This document shows, piece by piece, positions 1-5,165 of a stretch of DNA of 5,165 nt. The notes under the pieces are model-generated. The model was given only the letters and a program-made list of their open reading frames with translations. It was not told the origin of the DNA and did no database searches. A program made the position numbers and the translations under genes. The first letter of the stretch is position 1. Every line of letters starts with the position of its first letter. Origin of the DNA: Bacteroidales bacterium (GTDB lineage Bacteria; Bacteroidota; Bacteroidia; Bacteroidales; Muribaculaceae); assembly GCA_004554255.1 (NCBI GenBank), contig SFNC01000142.1, positions 1-5,165 on the forward strand, given 5' to 3'.

Positions 1-1
1 G

Positions 2-634
2 CCTAACAGGCGCCCGGAAATTCCGGAGGAGCCTGCAATCGTGGACGCACAGTTCGCATTTACCCGTACCCCGATGACAGGAGCCAATGTGAACTGGGTG
101 CAGGGTGTCAAGGCCAGCGTATCTGACGGAGTTCAGGAGGGCCTCGTGCCATTCGAGGCGGAAAGCGTCAAGGCATTGACTGCCACCTTCTCCGGAAAAA
201 TCAGCAATCAGGCCGATCTCTTCTACATTCTCTATCCGGAGTCTCAGGTCAACTCCTTCTCCGATGGCGTTGCTGTCATGGAAGTGCCTGAAAACCAGCT
301 TGCAGGACCTGCCGGAGAGTCCATGTCGATTCCTGCGTCTGGAATGACTGCGCTCAAGACCGCAACTCTCAGGAGCCATTCTGCGGCAGTCGTTCTCAAT
401 CTCGATTATGACAATGTGAAGGCTGTCAGACTCACCTCCATTGACGGGGAGCCTCTCGCCGGAACTGTCAGCATTGATGTATATGAAAGTGCGGTAAGCG
501 TAGCTGAGGCGGGCGCATCTGCAGTGACAGTCACACCGGCTGAGGGCGAGACTCTCGCACCGGGAACCGTGTCGATTGCAGTTCTTCCCGGTACAGTGAA
601 CGGCGGATTCAAGGTTGAAACGCTGGTTCTATGA
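2..634 (+). CDS. Fimbrillin-like N-terminal domain fragment (partial, open at left edge)
   Basis: The frame is open from base 2, so the GTG at 41 is an internal valine codon rather than a start; the upstream residues (PNRRPEIPEEPA) look like the linker after a lipoprotein signal. The pattern matches the fimbrillin/Mfa-like fold of Bacteroidales surface proteins. An RT-P-TG-NVNW segment lies at about residues 22-32, followed by an ATFSG strand and FYILYP. Near the end, TLAPGTVSIAVLPGT-GGF matches the family's 'LAPG-YYIAVLPG-F-GGF' signature. Family members are pilus subunits or related surface lipoproteins. The frame ends at a TGA (632-634) in the middle of the domain's last strand. The expected ending, EPCELTAGRAVVLG, is found in the next frame, so the stop is caused by a frameshift. 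Family assignment is from recalled pattern, not a search. Confidence 0.7.
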   Translation, partial: PNRRPEIPEEPAIVDAQFAFTRTPMTGANVNWVQGVKASVSDGVQEGLVPFEAESVKALTATFSGKISNQADLFYILYPESQVNSFSDGVAVMEVPENQLAGPAGESMSIPASGMTALKTATLRSHSAAVVLNLDYDNVKAVRLTSIDGEPLAGTVSIDVYESAVSVAEAGASAVTVTPAEGETLAPGTVSIAVLPGTVNGGFKVETLVL

Positions 635-1568
635 GCCATGCGAACTGACTGCCGGCAGGGCGGTTGTGCTTGGCGGTGTGCGCAAGCCTCTCGCCGAGAG
701 GGAAAGCTTCACGGCTGAACTTGCCGAGGCCTCCTCTTCAACATTGACCTTCACCTGGGCTCCAAGCGGTGATGCCGCTGTCGATGCTGCAACCTCTTAC
801 ACCTTCGGACTTTACAAGGATGAGGCCTGCACCGATCTTCTTGTCCAGTTCTCTACGGACGCATCTTCTTCCGTATGGAACAAGAAGTCTCCGAAGTTCA
901 TCTTCACCGGTCTCGAGCAGGGCAAGACCTACTGGTTCAAGGCCCTTGTGGATGACTACGCAGCCGATGACGAGTTCATCAAGGCAAGCAATGTTGTTGC
1001 CGGAACGACCTCGACATTCGATATTGTCACTGAGGCTTCAAGTGCCAATGTGGGCGATGTCCTTCTTGCCGAGGACTTTTCCGAACTTCTCTGGTTCGGT
1101 GATATGGCCGGACAGGCTGCAGGCCATGTGAATGTCCCGGGCTACAAGGACGGTGCAACGCTCAAATCCAATCCAGGACAGGCACTCGGAGAGGGCAATA
1201 CTGACGCCAAGGTGACATTCATGCTCTACGGCCAGGAGGCAAGGCTCTTCAGCAACCTCGGTGCGGCAGTGAAGGATTCACGCCTTGACAGTTGGGGCCA
1301 GATCAATGAGGGCTCATCCAATCTGGTATGCGCAAGACCTGGCTATGTGAAACTCGGAGCTGCAAGCTATGTCGGCTTCATCGTTACACCTGAGCTCGGC
1401 AGCCTCGCTGAAGGCAAGTACTATGACCTCAAGGTGACCTACAAGGCTGCAAGATATAAACCACGATGTGGATGTTCAGGAGACTGTCTGGAACACACCT
1501 GTCGAGATGTCCACCGAGGCCGGATGGCACGAGTATTCAGCAGTGGTAAGGTCCGTGAAGAAGGGTGA
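615..1568 (+). CDS. Middle fragment: end of fimbrillin-like domain, FN3 domain, start of first beta-sandwich
   Basis: The TTG at 615 is not a credible start: it overlaps the previous fragment, lacks a ribosome binding site and sits in the middle of a domain. Genuine sequence in this frame begins around 633. The first 20 or so codons complete the fimbrillin-like domain (CELTAGRAVVLGG). An FN3 domain follows (about 695-1020), with TLTFTWAPSG as the first strands and LEQGKTYWFKALV as the typical end. From about 1030 a beta-sandwich or jelly-roll module starts with VLLAEDFSELLWFGD, the usual opening of Bacteroidetes 'choice-of-anchor' type domains. The sequence makes sense through YYDLKVTYKAARY (ending 1457). 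After that the frame becomes Cys/Arg-rich nonsense (RCGCSGDC...) up to the stop at 1568, which indicates a second frameshift. Confidence 0.65.
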   Translation: MKRWFYEPCELTAGRAVVLGGVRKPLAERESFTAELAEASSSTLTFTWAPSGDAAVDAATSYTFGLYKDEACTDLLVQFSTDASSSVWNKKSPKFIFTGLEQGKTYWFKALVDDYAADDEFIKASNVVAGTTSTFDIVTEASSANVGDVLLAEDFSELLWFGDMAGQAAGHVNVPGYKDGATLKSNPGQALGEGNTDAKVTFMLYGQEARLFSNLGAAVKDSRLDSWGQINEGSSNLVCARPGYVKLGAASYVGFIVTPELGSLAEGKYYDLKVTYKAARYKPRCGCSGDCLEHTCRDVHRGRMARVFSSGKVREEG

Positions 1569-3090
1569 CCGCATCGCTGTCGGAATGGACAGGGCAGGAA
1601 GCGGCACCAATGCCGGAAGCAAACAGCTCAGGACCCTGATTGACGATATCAAGGTCGAGGTTGTCAAGATCAATGACAATCCTGTTCTTTCCGACCCTGC
1701 CATCAACTACAGGAGGATTGCATACTCAGATGCTCTCCTGAAGTGGAATCCGGTTGCCAATGCTCTTGGATACAAGGTTTACCTTGACGGCAGTCTCTAT
1801 TCAGAGACCACTGCCGCCGAAGTTGACATTACCGGTCTCAAGAACAATTCCGAGCATACTGCCCGCATTGTGGCATACGACAATACCCAGGAATCCTCTG
1901 TTGAACTTTCATTCAAGACAAAGAATGTATGGCAGATCAAGGGCAGGAACCAGGGCTGCCGTATGGCTACCTTCCAGTGGGATCCGCTTGAGGCTGATTT
2001 CGGTGCAATCGACATCAATGGCAACAAGAGGCTCTATCAGATGGAAATCTATTCCGACGCTGCCTGCCAGAATGTTGTTTACACCTGCTATCCTTATAAC
2101 GGATACTCAGGCACGAACACGGCGTTTGCCAATTCATCGTGGCTTGGAAAGAAGAACGGTTCAAACCTGGTCTATGACACGAGGATAACCTTCGGAAGCC
2201 TCAAGCCGGCCACTACCTACTGGTTCCGTGTCCGCACTCGTGATACGTACACTATCACGTATCATGCTTCTGGCAATGACAAGACAATGACCAACCCTGC
2301 CGGAACCTGCGAGTGGTCCGAGCCTCTCGAGTTCACCACTCCTGCAAGACACACGCTCGCTGCCGATGAGGTTGCATACATAGGTTTCGATGATTTCTGC
2401 GTGCAGATGGACTACGGCAATGCCTGTGTCGGAACAACCCCTGCAACTACATCCCGAAACGGCTATGCCGCTGCCGTAGCAAACGGAGCGAACTATTGGA
2501 CAGGTAATTTCTGCACCTATGAGTTCGCAATCGGAGGTCACCAGCCTGACACCTGGGGATTCGGCTCCGGAGCCAAGTATATTGACGGAAGCTCCAATCC
2601 GACCCCAACCCAGAGCTGCCTTCTCATCAATGCCAATGGCGGCGATGCTGCAGGATGCTATATGTCACCTCAGACTCGTCCTGCAATGGGAGCTGTAATG
2701 CTTGACGGTGACAGGAGATGGGTTTCCACCCCGGCTCTTGTCAGCGATAAGCTCAAGGCCGATGAGACGACTCCTTGTACATTGTCATTCACTTACATAG
2801 GCGTCTCCAACACTCCTGCTTCTTTTGCGCAGAATCTTGAGATCCGACAGTACAACCCTGCTGCCGTCTATGACGGTCAGACCTACAAGGTTGTTAAGAC
2901 GATCAAGCTGGATCCTCCATATCTTGAGGGCGCAGCGGCCACAGCCAGCAACTTCACTTCTGATTTCACCGGAGTGTCCGCGAGTGTAGATGTGGATCTG
3001 TACAAGGGTGAGGCCCTGATGATTGTGAATACCACCACGGGCGGCGTTTACCGTATTGTGATCGATGATATCAAGGTGGTTGTCAAATAA
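1459..3090 (+). CDS. C-terminal fragment: end of first beta-sandwich, two FN3-like domains, second beta-sandwich
   Basis: Meaningful sequence in this frame starts at about 1459 (NHDVDVQETVW), directly continuing the previous fragment; the GTG at 1468 is internal. The first beta-sandwich ends with a GWHEYSA strand and LIDDIKVEVVK (to 1668). An FN3 domain follows (about 1680-1930: ALLKWNPVANALGYKVYLDG, then VDITGLKNNSEHTARIVAYD), then a longer FN3-like domain (about 1935-2350, ending TTYWFRVRTRD and CEWSEPLEFTTPA). A second beta-sandwich (about 2355-3087) begins YIGFDDFCVQMDYGN and ends VYRIVIDDIKVVVK just before the TAA. There is no visible C-terminal sorting domain, such as the type IX secretion signal, and no transmembrane segment. 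An anchored, probably N-terminally lipidated protein is therefore inferred. A hairpin terminator lies 32 bases after the stop. Confidence 0.75.
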   Translation, partial: NHDVDVQETVWNTPVEMSTEAGWHEYSAVVRSVKKGDRIAVGMDRAGSGTNAGSKQLRTLIDDIKVEVVKINDNPVLSDPAINYRRIAYSDALLKWNPVANALGYKVYLDGSLYSETTAAEVDITGLKNNSEHTARIVAYDNTQESSVELSFKTKNVWQIKGRNQGCRMATFQWDPLEADFGAIDINGNKRLYQMEIYSDAACQNVVYTCYPYNGYSGTNTAFANSSWLGKKNGSNLVYDTRITFGSLKPATTYWFRVRTRDTYTITYHASGNDKTMTNPAGTCEWSEPLEFTTPARHTLAADEVAYIGFDDFCVQMDYGNACVGTTPATTSRNGYAAAVANGANYWTGNFCTYEFAIGGHQPDTWGFGSGAKYIDGSSNPTPTQSCLLINANGGDAAGCYMSPQTRPAMGAVMLDGDRRWVSTPALVSDKLKADETTPCTLSFTYIGVSNTPASFAQNLEIRQYNPAAVYDGQTYKVVKTIKLDPPYLEGAAATASNFTSDFTGVSASVDVDLYKGEALMIVNTTTGGVYRIVIDDIKVVVK

Positions 3091-3122
3091 GCTTTCTTAG
3101 TATTGCGTTTATTTGTATGGGT

Positions 3123-3157
3123 GAGGGCGGCTGACAATTGGTTCAGCCGCCCTCTTT
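3123..3157 (+). terminator. Rho-independent-type terminator after the surface-protein gene
   Basis: A 12-bp perfect inverted repeat, GAGGGCGGCTGA (3123-3134) and TCAGCCGCCCTC (3143-3154), encloses an 8-base loop and is followed by a short TTT. The stem is GC-rich and starts 32 bases after the TAA at 3088-3090. The U tract is short, so stem strength rather than the U run would have to do the work. Confidence 0.8.
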
Positions 3158-3212
3158 CGTGTATATGGGCAATGCCTGTCCTTCGGTGCTTTCTTTCCGG
3201 CTCTCATGATAA

Positions 3213-3243
3213 TTGGAACTGTGAAACCATAATAGGGTATAAT
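3213..3243 (+). promoter_or_regulatory. Possible promoter in the 3091-3275 intergenic region
   Basis: A TATAAT hexamer lies at 3238-3243 with TTGGAA at 3213-3218, a 19-base spacer. It sits about 33 bases upstream of the ATG at 3276. The hexamers resemble a sigma-70 promoter, but Bacteroidetes promoters follow a different consensus (TTTG / TAnnTTTG). The match to that consensus here is only partial, so a chance AT-rich match is quite possible. The local sequence is AT-rich compared with the coding regions on either side. Confidence 0.3.
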
Positions 3244-3275
3244 ATTAGTGTAATGTTTCAACAATAATACAGACT

Positions 3276-3306
3276 ATGGAAAAATTTGAAATCGAGTTGA
3301 TAAATT
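3276..3306 (+). other. Possible truncated start of a second left-side gene
   Basis: ATG at 3276 opens a frame reading MEKFEIELINYA. After about a dozen codons it runs out of frame over the start of the oxidoreductase gene, where it becomes Arg/Cys-rich and stops at 3423-3425. The ATG lies downstream of a promoter-like sequence and has no Shine-Dalgarno sequence, which is normal for Bacteroidetes. This fits a left-side gene whose remainder was lost at the join. I do not recognise the protein from so few residues, and it may be a chance frame. Confidence 0.3.
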
Positions 3307-3312
3307 ATGCCG
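3290..3312. other. Probable junction between two unrelated genomes
   Basis: Sequence style changes abruptly here. To the left, arginine is often AGG/AGA and lysine is usually AAG. To the right no AGR codon occurs in the whole 433-codon gene, lysine is usually AAA, glutamate GAA and leucine often TTG. The oxidoreductase starts immediately after the join without a ribosome binding site, while the next right-side gene has a strong one. The exact breakpoint cannot be fixed by eye. It must lie left of the first oxidoreductase codons, which look native (KPITAVIVGAGHR), and probably right of the ATG at 3276. Confidence 0.55.
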
Positions 3313-4608
3313 CAAAAACCGATTACCGCCGTGATTGTCGGTGCGGGGCACCGCGCGATTATTTATGCAAAATTGGCACTGACCAATCCCGAAATGCTGA
3401 AAATCGTCGGCGTGGCAGATCCTGACCCCATTCGCCGCCAAAAAACGCAGGAAATGTTCGGCTTTCCGCAAGAAAACTGCTTTGAAAACGCCGATGCGCT
3501 CGCCGCAGTGCCGAAATTTGCGGACGCGGTCATCAACGGCACCATGGACCAACAGCATTTGGAAACCGCTGTGCCGCTTTTAAAATTGGGCTATGATATG
3601 CTTTTGGAAAAGCCCTTTGCGACCAACGAACGCGAAATGCGTGCGCTTGTAAACTGCGTGCGCGAAAACGGCAACAAGGTGATGATTTGCCATGTACTGC
3701 GCTACACGCCGTTTTACCTGTCCATTAAAGAGCGGGTGGCGTCGGGCGAAATCGGCGATATTATCAATATTCAAACCAACGAGCATGTCAGTTACCACCA
3801 CCTTTCCACCTCGTATGTGCGTGGGAAATGGGCAAATTCCGACGAATGCCATACCTCGATGCTGTTGGCAAAATGCTGTCACGACATCGATATGATGATG
3901 TGGATGATGTCGGAAACAAAACCCGTTTCGGTGTCAAGCTTCGGCAGTAAATTCCAATTCAAACCCGAAAATGCGCCGAAAGAGGCGGGCACGCGGTGTT
4001 TGGTGGATTGTCCCTTGGTGGAGACCTGCCGCTATTCCGCAAAGCGGCTGTATTTAGACCAACCCGAACGCTGGGCGTTTTATATTTGGGATAAATTAGA
4101 GGGTATTGAAAACCCGACCGACGAAGATCGCATCAATCTGTTAAAAGGTGACAGCAACTACGGCAAGTGCATTTATAAATGCAATAACAATGTGGTTGAC
4201 CACCAGTCGGTATTGGTGAATTTTGCAAGCGGGGCGACGGGCACACACAATATGGTCGGCGGCTCGTCGCGCTCGATGCGGCATATCCATATTATCGGTA
4301 CAAAAGGTGAAATTTACGGCGACTTTGAAGAATCAAAATTTACCGTTTCCAAAATCCACCCCACCAAGACCGATGAAAAAATTGTGGAAGAAGTCGATTT
4401 GCGTGTGACGGGCGATATGGTCGGTGCTTACGGCGGGCACGGCGGCGGCGACGAAAAGTTGGCGGCGGATTTCGTGAAATTCCTGCGCGGCGAAACCCCG
4501 AGCCTTGCGTGTACTTCGATTTTCGACTCGGTTGCCGGCCACTTGTGCGTCTATCTTGCCGACAAATCCCGCGAGGAAAACGGTGCGCCGCAAGAAGTTG
4601 TTTTGTAA
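3307..4608 (+). CDS. Gfo/Idh/MocA-family NAD(P)-dependent oxidoreductase, Cys-containing clostridial type
   Basis: A complete cytoplasmic protein of 433 residues. The N-terminal Rossmann fold shows AVIVGAGHR (G12, G14, R16) for dinucleotide binding and an acidic residue after the second strand (VGVAD38). The family EKP motif is at residues 101-103, with K102 the expected cofactor and substrate contact. KCCHDID (189-195) carries the conserved histidine H192 of the C-terminal alpha/beta substrate domain. Family members oxidise, reduce or epimerise sugars, inositols and related polyols; the substrate here cannot be deduced. Unusual for the broad family are C231-x3-C235-P-x4-C241 and C288-x3-C292. 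From memory, these occur in a clostridial subgroup, and no role is known to me. An in-frame TAA at 3301 fixes the start at or after 3304, and ATG 3307 gives a natural N-terminus. No ribosome binding site is visible, probably because the native upstream DNA is missing. A terminator follows, so it ends its transcription unit. Confidence 0.9.
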   Translation: MPQKPITAVIVGAGHRAIIYAKLALTNPEMLKIVGVADPDPIRRQKTQEMFGFPQENCFENADALAAVPKFADAVINGTMDQQHLETAVPLLKLGYDMLLEKPFATNEREMRALVNCVRENGNKVMICHVLRYTPFYLSIKERVASGEIGDIINIQTNEHVSYHHLSTSYVRGKWANSDECHTSMLLAKCCHDIDMMMWMMSETKPVSVSSFGSKFQFKPENAPKEAGTRCLVDCPLVETCRYSAKRLYLDQPERWAFYIWDKLEGIENPTDEDRINLLKGDSNYGKCIYKCNNNVVDHQSVLVNFASGATGTHNMVGGSSRSMRHIHIIGTKGEIYGDFEESKFTVSKIHPTKTDEKIVEEVDLRVTGDMVGAYGGHGGGDEKLAADFVKFLRGETPSLACTSIFDSVAGHLCVYLADKSREENGAPQEVVL

Positions 4609-4635
4609 GACAAAATCAAAATACACAATGGAAAT

Positions 4636-4668
4636 GAAGCGTTCGCGTGAAGTCGCGGGCGCTTTTTT
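4636..4668 (+). terminator. Rho-independent terminator after the oxidoreductase gene
   Basis: An 11-bp stem is formed by AAGCGTTCGCG (4637-4647) and CGCGGGCGCTT (4654-4664), with two central G-U pairs and a 6-base loop. Six Ts at 4663-4668 form the U tract, and a second run of eight Ts follows at 4673-4680. It lies 28 bases past the stop codon and separates the oxidoreductase from the regulator gene. Confidence 0.85.
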
Positions 4669-4709
4669 GTAATTTTTTTTAAATATAACCGAATGCAATA
4701 TATTGTTGC

Positions 4710-4738
4710 GTGACAAATGCGGGGAAATATGGTTAAAT
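4710..4738 (+). promoter_or_regulatory. Candidate sigma-A-type promoter for the XRE regulator
   Basis: GTGACA (4710-4715, five of six matches to TTGACA) and TTAAAT (4733-4738, four of six to TATAAT) are separated by exactly 17 bases. Transcription would start near 4745, giving a very short leader that barely contains the ribosome binding site. The -10 match is weak, so this is tentative. The gene follows a terminator and must have its own promoter somewhere in 4669-4745. Confidence 0.4.
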
Positions 4739-4744
4739 GAGTAT

Positions 4745-4752
4745 AAAGGAGG
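4745..4752 (+). promoter_or_regulatory. Strong Shine-Dalgarno site of the XRE regulator
   Basis: AAAGGAGG lies 7 bases before the ATG at 4760. It is a near-perfect anti-16S match typical of Firmicutes and fixes the start of the regulator. It contrasts with the absence of any such site before the genes further left. Confidence 0.85.
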
Positions 4753-4759
4753 CGGTCAA

Positions 4760-5165
4760 ATGGCTGTGAAAGTTTCCAAAAATCTGCGGCGACTGCGCAA
4801 AGCGCAAAATAAGACGCAAGAGCAGTTGGCGGCAGAATTACATGTCACGCGGCAGGCAATTTCCAACTGGGAAAACGACAAAACCCAGCCCGATTTGGAG
4901 TCGCTTTTGTTGCTCGCAAAGATTTTTCATGTGGAAATCGAAGAACTTATCTACGGCGAAAAGCGGCAGGTCGGCACCGAGGTTGACCCTGACCGCGCAA
5001 GTGCCAAGGTGCGCATTGTTTTGGGCGTGGTCGGCGCGGTGTTTGTCGGCGTGGGACTTGTGCTGATTTTCTTGAACTTTTGGCAGGACTTCCCACTTCC
5101 CTTGCAAACTGTTTTCTCGGTCCTTCCGTTGCTTTTCGGGCAAGCGTTTGCGGTATATGTATTTT
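4760..5165 (+). CDS. XRE-family helix-turn-helix regulator with membrane segments (3' end outside window)
   Basis: ATG 4760 follows an ideal ribosome binding site, and the frame is open to the window end (135 complete codons). Residues about 6-64 form a Cro/C1-type helix-turn-helix: LRRLRKAQNKTQEQLA is the first part, TRQAISNWE (30-38) is the recognition helix, and PDLESLLLLAKIF plus IEELIYGE complete the domain. A charged linker (about 67-85) leads to a hydrophobic segment (about 86-107, IVLGVVGAVFVGVGLVLIF) and the beginning of a second (about 115-135), both likely transmembrane. This is a common Firmicutes layout in which a DNA-binding domain is tethered to the membrane, presumably to sense envelope or membrane state; the signal and target genes are unknown. 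It is probably transcribed alone, since a terminator precedes it. The C-terminal domain that could identify its subfamily is missing. Confidence 0.88.
   Translation, partial: MAVKVSKNLRRLRKAQNKTQEQLAAELHVTRQAISNWENDKTQPDLESLLLLAKIFHVEIEELIYGEKRQVGTEVDPDRASAKVRIVLGVVGAVFVGVGLVLIFLNFWQDFPLPLQTVFSVLPLLFGQAFAVYVF

Larger units (their letters stand above)
2..3090 (+). pseudogene. Large multidomain Bacteroidales surface protein, interrupted by two frameshifts and 5'-truncated
   Basis: Three overlapping same-strand frames read as consecutive parts of one protein. Removing one base near 620-634 and one in the A run at 1458-1460 gives about 1028 residues with no internal stop. The order is: fimbrillin-like domain (about 1-225), FN3 domain (about 230-340), beta-sandwich (about 343-555), two FN3-like domains (about 559-642 and 645-782), beta-sandwich (about 784-1028). 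The left edge is open in frame, so the N-terminus, where a lipoprotein signal would be expected in this class, is outside the window. The likely role, inferred from domain type only, is an exported cell-surface adhesin or glycan-binding protein; no catalytic motif is visible. Both shifts are +1, so this may be a decaying gene or a sequencing/assembly error in an intact gene. The three pieces are described separately below. Confidence 0.75.

Noticed and set aside
41..634. GTG at 41 as the true start of the first gene
   Set aside because: The frame is open back to base 2 with a plausible linker sequence, and no start signal precedes 41, so the gene begins outside the window.
625..640. Programmed +1 frameshift at CTA TGA, similar to the RF2 gene
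   Set aside because: The slip codon is not the favourable CTT, no upstream Shine-Dalgarno-like stimulator is seen, and a second unrelated +1 shift occurs at 1458-1460. An indel is simpler.
3123..3154. The 12-bp inverted repeat as a transposon end or recombination site
   Set aside because: Its position 32 bases after a stop codon, the short loop and the following Ts are fully explained by a transcription terminator. No second copy is seen in the window.
3091..3275. A small RNA or riboswitch in the intergenic region
   Set aside because: Apart from the terminator hairpin and a weak promoter-like sequence, I see no further stable paired structure or recognisable conserved motif.
3276..3425. A real 49-codon small gene starting at ATG 3276
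   Set aside because: Only the first dozen codons look natural. The rest is an out-of-frame reading of the oxidoreductase N-terminus.
4333..4716. Minus-strand open frame across the oxidoreductase end
   Set aside because: It lies antisense to a well-supported gene and across its terminator, and its residues match no recognisable domain. The same applies to the other minus-strand frames, such as 2161-2541, 3274-3558 and 4838-5143.

Overview
The window looks like two unrelated pieces of gut-type bacterial DNA joined near position 3300. The left piece (1 to about 3300) is Bacteroidales-like. It carries a large multidomain surface protein with a fimbrillin-like N-terminal domain, fibronectin type III (FN3) modules and beta-sandwich modules. 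Its start codons lack Shine-Dalgarno sequences and it uses AGG/AGA arginine codons heavily. The right piece (about 3300 to 5165) is Firmicutes/Clostridia-like. It carries a Gfo/Idh/MocA-family oxidoreductase of a cysteine-containing type, then a membrane-anchored XRE-type regulator with a textbook AAAGGAGG ribosome binding site. A hand count of arginine codons gives 11 AGR of 21 in 1468-3090 and 0 AGR of 19 in 3307-4608.

Layout. Positions 2-3090 (+) hold what was, or should be, one gene, open at the left window edge. It is split into three reading frames by two apparent single-base insertions, one near 620-634 and one near 1455-1460. Removing one base at each site restores a continuous protein of about 1028 residues: fimbrillin-like domain, FN3, beta-sandwich, two FN3-like domains, beta-sandwich. 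The FN3 plus beta-sandwich unit appears twice, and both copies end in a near-identical IDDIKV segment. A 12-bp perfect hairpin terminator follows at 3123-3157. A possible promoter and an ATG at 3276 then suggest the start of a second left-side gene that is cut off after about a dozen codons.

The oxidoreductase (3307-4608, +) begins abruptly with no visible ribosome binding site and ends in a hairpin/U-tract terminator at 4636-4668. A separate promoter-like sequence and a strong ribosome binding site precede the XRE regulator (4760 to the window end, truncated).

The two halves show no functional link. The most economical reading is a chimeric assembly join. A real horizontal insertion is possible but less supported. 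I see no RNA genes, CRISPR arrays or insertion sequences, and no convincing new system. The points most worth a second look are the compositional join, the two frameshifts, the duplicated surface-protein module and the cysteine pattern in the oxidoreductase.
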